Part shown: in pieces, positions 6,836 through 8,466 of the stretch
How the letters are laid out: each line of letters begins with the position of its first letter
Position numbering within the stretch: position 1 is the stretch's first letter
Assembly (NCBI GenBank): GCA_030613445.1
Contig: JAUWLY010000113.1
Coordinates: forward strand, 1 to 8,466
Direction of reading: 5' to 3'
DNA length: 8,466 nt
Source: Candidatus Stahliibacteriota bacterium
GTDB lineage: Bacteria > Hydrothermota > Tepidihabitantia > SM23-42
Position numbers and translations under genes: made by a program
Notes under the pieces: generated by a model
Database searches by the model: none
Seen by the model: only the letters and a program-made list of their open reading frames with translations
What the model was told of the DNA's origin: nothing

Positions 6836-6863
6836 TTGACTTCCAGTGCTCTTTGACTATAAT
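6836..6863 (+). promoter_or_regulatory. Promoter of the EamA-like/GlmU-like/cmk operon, probably leaderless
   Basis: TTGACT (6836-6841), a 16-base spacer and TATAAT (6858-6863) match the sigma70 consensus at eleven of twelve positions. Only five bases (CAGCT) separate the -10 box from the ATG at 6869, and there is no Shine-Dalgarno site, so the mRNA should start at or within a base or two of the start codon. The promoter is divergent from that of thrS, with 41 bases between the two -35 boxes. Confidence 0.75.
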
Positions 6864-6868
6864 CAGCT

Positions 6869-7270
6869 ATGGGGTATGTAAAATATACGTTTATTGCCCT
6901 AATTGGCTGGGGATTTTGGGCAATTGGCAGTAAAATAATGACCCATAATTTCAACACTTCAAGCACTGCATTTTGGATCTCTCTTTGGGGGATTATCTTT
7001 TTGTCGATATACCTTGGTTTTCATAGGGATTTGATGGTAAATAGACACGTCCTGTATGCTATACCGATTGGATTAGTCTCTTTGGTGGCAATACTTGGCT
7101 TCTACAAAGCACTGAAAATTGGTCCTGTTTCAGTAGTTGTTCCTCTCACAAATATGTATGTGATTTTTCCAGTACTTTATGGATTCATATTTTTGAAAGA
7201 GACAATAACTACAATGAGAGTCTTTGGCATAATTTTTGCTATTCTGGCAACGATTTTTCTCTCCTTGTGA
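6869..7270 (+). CDS. Single-domain EamA/DMT-type membrane protein
   Basis: A 133-residue, very hydrophobic inner-membrane protein with about five predicted membrane helices (roughly 5-23, 33-50, 61-80, 86-109 and 114-132). The last two are joined by a F-L-K-E-T motif followed by R-V-F-G-I-I-F-A-I, which matches the end of an EamA domain of the drug/metabolite transporter superfamily. Most EamA transporters have two such domains (10 helices, about 280-300 residues). This is a natural half-size form, which would have to dimerise to make a transport path, as small multidrug-resistance-type proteins do. The substrate is unknown. The ATG at 6869 lies five bases after a -10 box, with no ribosome binding site. 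Its TGA overlaps the GTG of the next gene by four bases. An intact stop and promoter argue against it being a truncated pseudogene. Confidence 0.8.
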   Translation: MGYVKYTFIALIGWGFWAIGSKIMTHNFNTSSTAFWISLWGIIFLSIYLGFHRDLMVNRHVLYAIPIGLVSLVAILGFYKALKIGPVSVVVPLTNMYVIFPVLYGFIFLKETITTMRVFGIIFAILATIFLSL

Positions 7271-8421
7271 AAGTAATAATCTACGAAGACAATATTGAGC
7301 ACTTCGATCCATTGATAAATTTCTACCCACAATTCTTGCTGCGGGTGGGGATGAGAACAGTCAGCGAAAACACAGCAGATTTTTTCAAACAGGCTAAAAT
7401 AGGTTATGTGACGCGCAAACTGTTTGACAATAAGAAGATTGGAATCAGTGACCCAGCTTTGTACCTTTCAGCCCGTGCAATAATCAGTAAGCGCATTGTT
7501 GTATCTGGTAAAGATACGCAATTCTCAATTGGTTCCCACCCGATCGGATTTTTCAAACAAAAACCACCTTTTCCACAGAACTTAGAGGAAATCAAAAAGA
7601 CTCTTAAAAAAATAAAGATTACGCAGGAAATAAATGGTTTTCGCCTAGACAAATTGTGGGATTTGATAAAACTGAATAGTATTGTTTTAACCTGTCAGTT
7701 CAAGTATACAAAAGCAAAGCACAAAATCCCCAAACACGTTTACATAATCGGTAGAAAAAATAAAGTGTTCGTCGGACAAAAGGTTCATATCCATAAGTTT
7801 GTTACTATTGATGTTTCCAATGGCCCAGTATACATTGACAACGATGTTATTATCAGACCTTTTTCAACTATTGTGGGTCCTTCTTATATAGGTCCTGGTT
7901 CAATAATAGATCGTGCAAAAATTATTGAATCTAGTATAGGACCATCATGCCGTATCAGTGGCGAGGTTGAGTCCTGTATATTTCAGGCTTACAGTAATAA
8001 GTGTCACGAAGGGTTTATTGGACATTCATTCATTGGAGAATGGGTGAATTTAGGTGCGTTGACAACGAATTCCGATCTTAAAAACAACTATAGTTCAATA
8101 CGCACCAGGATAGGTACAGGAGAACTCGATTCAGGTATGAAAAAACTCGGTTGCTTTATCGGAGACCACACAAAAACAGGTATCAGTACCCTGATTCCAA
8201 CCGGTGCTATCATCGGTTCGTTTGTGAATTTTTTTGGTGGTGGTATGATGCCTAAATACACCCCGGGTTTCAAGTGGTTAAGTACTACCAAGCAAGAGAA
8301 CTACGATTTGGCAAAAGCCATTGCTACTGCAAGGATTGTCATGCAGCGGAGAAATGTCAAGATGTCCAAACATTATGAGGAGCTAATCAGAACATATTAC
8401 AGATGGCAAAATTCGTTGTAG
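7267..8421 (+). CDS. GlmU-like putative sugar nucleotidyltransferase / acyltransferase
   Basis: A 384-residue cytoplasmic protein of the GlmU-like family best known from Bacteroidetes. The first 150 or so residues resemble a reduced nucleotidyltransferase fold (F-D-P-L at 13-16, L-R-V-G-M-R-T at 25-31), but the G-x-G-T-R-M nucleotide-binding signature of real sugar-nucleotide pyrophosphorylases is absent. From about 155 the I/V-G hexapeptide pattern of a left-handed parallel beta helix runs to about 325 (V-G-P-S-Y-I-G-P-G-S, then G-H-S-F-I-G-E-W-V-N-L-G-A at 252-264). N-K-C-H247-E-G-F-I-G-H resembles the region of GlmU that carries its catalytic acetyltransferase histidine. D-H-T-K-T-G-I-S near 300-307 is also typical of the family. 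The start is GTG at 7267 inside the upstream stop (GTGA), with no Shine-Dalgarno site, so it relies on coupling. A cell-envelope sugar role is inferred; the activity is not known. Confidence 0.82.
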   Translation: MKVIIYEDNIEHFDPLINFYPQFLLRVGMRTVSENTADFFKQAKIGYVTRKLFDNKKIGISDPALYLSARAIISKRIVVSGKDTQFSIGSHPIGFFKQKPPFPQNLEEIKKTLKKIKITQEINGFRLDKLWDLIKLNSIVLTCQFKYTKAKHKIPKHVYIIGRKNKVFVGQKVHIHKFVTIDVSNGPVYIDNDVIIRPFSTIVGPSYIGPGSIIDRAKIIESSIGPSCRISGEVESCIFQAYSNKCHEGFIGHSFIGEWVNLGALTTNSDLKNNYSSIRTRIGTGELDSGMKKLGCFIGDHTKTGISTLIPTGAIIGSFVNFFGGGMMPKYTPGFKWLSTTKQENYDLAKAIATARIVMQRRNVKMSKHYEELIRTYYRWQNSL

Positions 8422-8466
8422 CAATCGATGGTGGAGCCGGTTCGGGCAAGAGTACAACCGCCAGAG
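8403..8466 (+). CDS. cmk: Probable cytidylate kinase, N-terminal fragment
   Basis: Twenty-one codons are visible before the window ends. The protein begins M-A-K-F-V-V-A-I-D-G-G and continues A-G-S-G-K-S-T-T-A-R, a Walker A P-loop in the setting typical of cytidylate kinase, which phosphorylates CMP and dCMP. The usual family sequence is I-D-G-P-A-G-S-G-K-S, so glycine replaces the common proline. The ATG at 8403 is the only start available, because an in-frame stop lies at 8376-8378. It overlaps the end of the GlmU-like gene by 19 bases. No Shine-Dalgarno site is at normal distance; a GAGGAG lies 20 bases away. Other P-loop kinases cannot be excluded from so short a piece. Confidence 0.75.
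   Translation, partial: MAKFVVAIDGGAGSGKSTTAR

Noticed and set aside
6775..6966. Open frame of 63 codons on the minus strand crossing the divergent promoter region
   Set aside because: It would run over the EamA-like gene start and both promoters. It resembles no family and is best explained as chance.

Overview
The window is a densely packed bacterial housekeeping region, almost wholly coding and somewhat AT-rich. It carries the translation cluster thrS-infC-rpmI-rplT-pheS-pheT, followed by two small cell-division-type genes, all on the minus strand. A divergent plus-strand operon occupies the last 1.6 kb. The gene order and the sugar-nucleotidyltransferase-like protein, of a type best known from the Bacteroidetes/FCB side of the tree, suggest an uncultivated or poorly sampled Gram-negative-type lineage. 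The sequence alone does not fix the phylum. I see no mobile element, CRISPR array, rRNA or tRNA gene, and no sign of horizontal transfer.

Minus strand, in transcription order: threonyl-tRNA synthetase (6760-4862), initiation factor IF3 (from an AUU start at 4866, overlapping the thrS stop), ribosomal protein L35 (4343-4155, overlapping the infC end), L20 (4100-3753), PheS (3734-2733), PheT (2689-371), a 58-residue all-coiled-coil protein (368-192) and ZapA (183-1, cut by the window edge). The last two both start with TTG. The coiled-coil protein looks like a positional counterpart of ZapB. The cluster therefore links translation to Z-ring assembly.

The 108-base gap at 6761-6868 is the only real intergenic control region. 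It holds two divergent, near-perfect sigma70-type promoters. In each the -10 box ends 5-6 bases before the ATG, so thrS and the EamA-like gene are probably made from leaderless mRNAs. A third promoter of the same architecture (TTGACA-N16-TATAAT) lies in the rpmI-rplT gap and should drive rplT-pheS-pheT-coiled-coil-zapA separately, with a leader of about 14 bases.

Plus strand: a single-domain (half-size) EamA-type membrane protein (6869-7270), a GlmU-like protein with a degenerate nucleotidyltransferase domain and a left-handed beta-helix acyltransferase-like domain (7267-8421), and the first 21 codons of a probable cytidylate kinase (from 8403). These three genes overlap by 4 and 19 bases.

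No spectacular new system is visible. The points most worth a second look are the leaderless consensus promoters with a uniform 16-base spacer, the AUU start of infC fused to the thrS stop, the short ZapB-like coiled-coil gene, and the half-EamA/GlmU-like pair.
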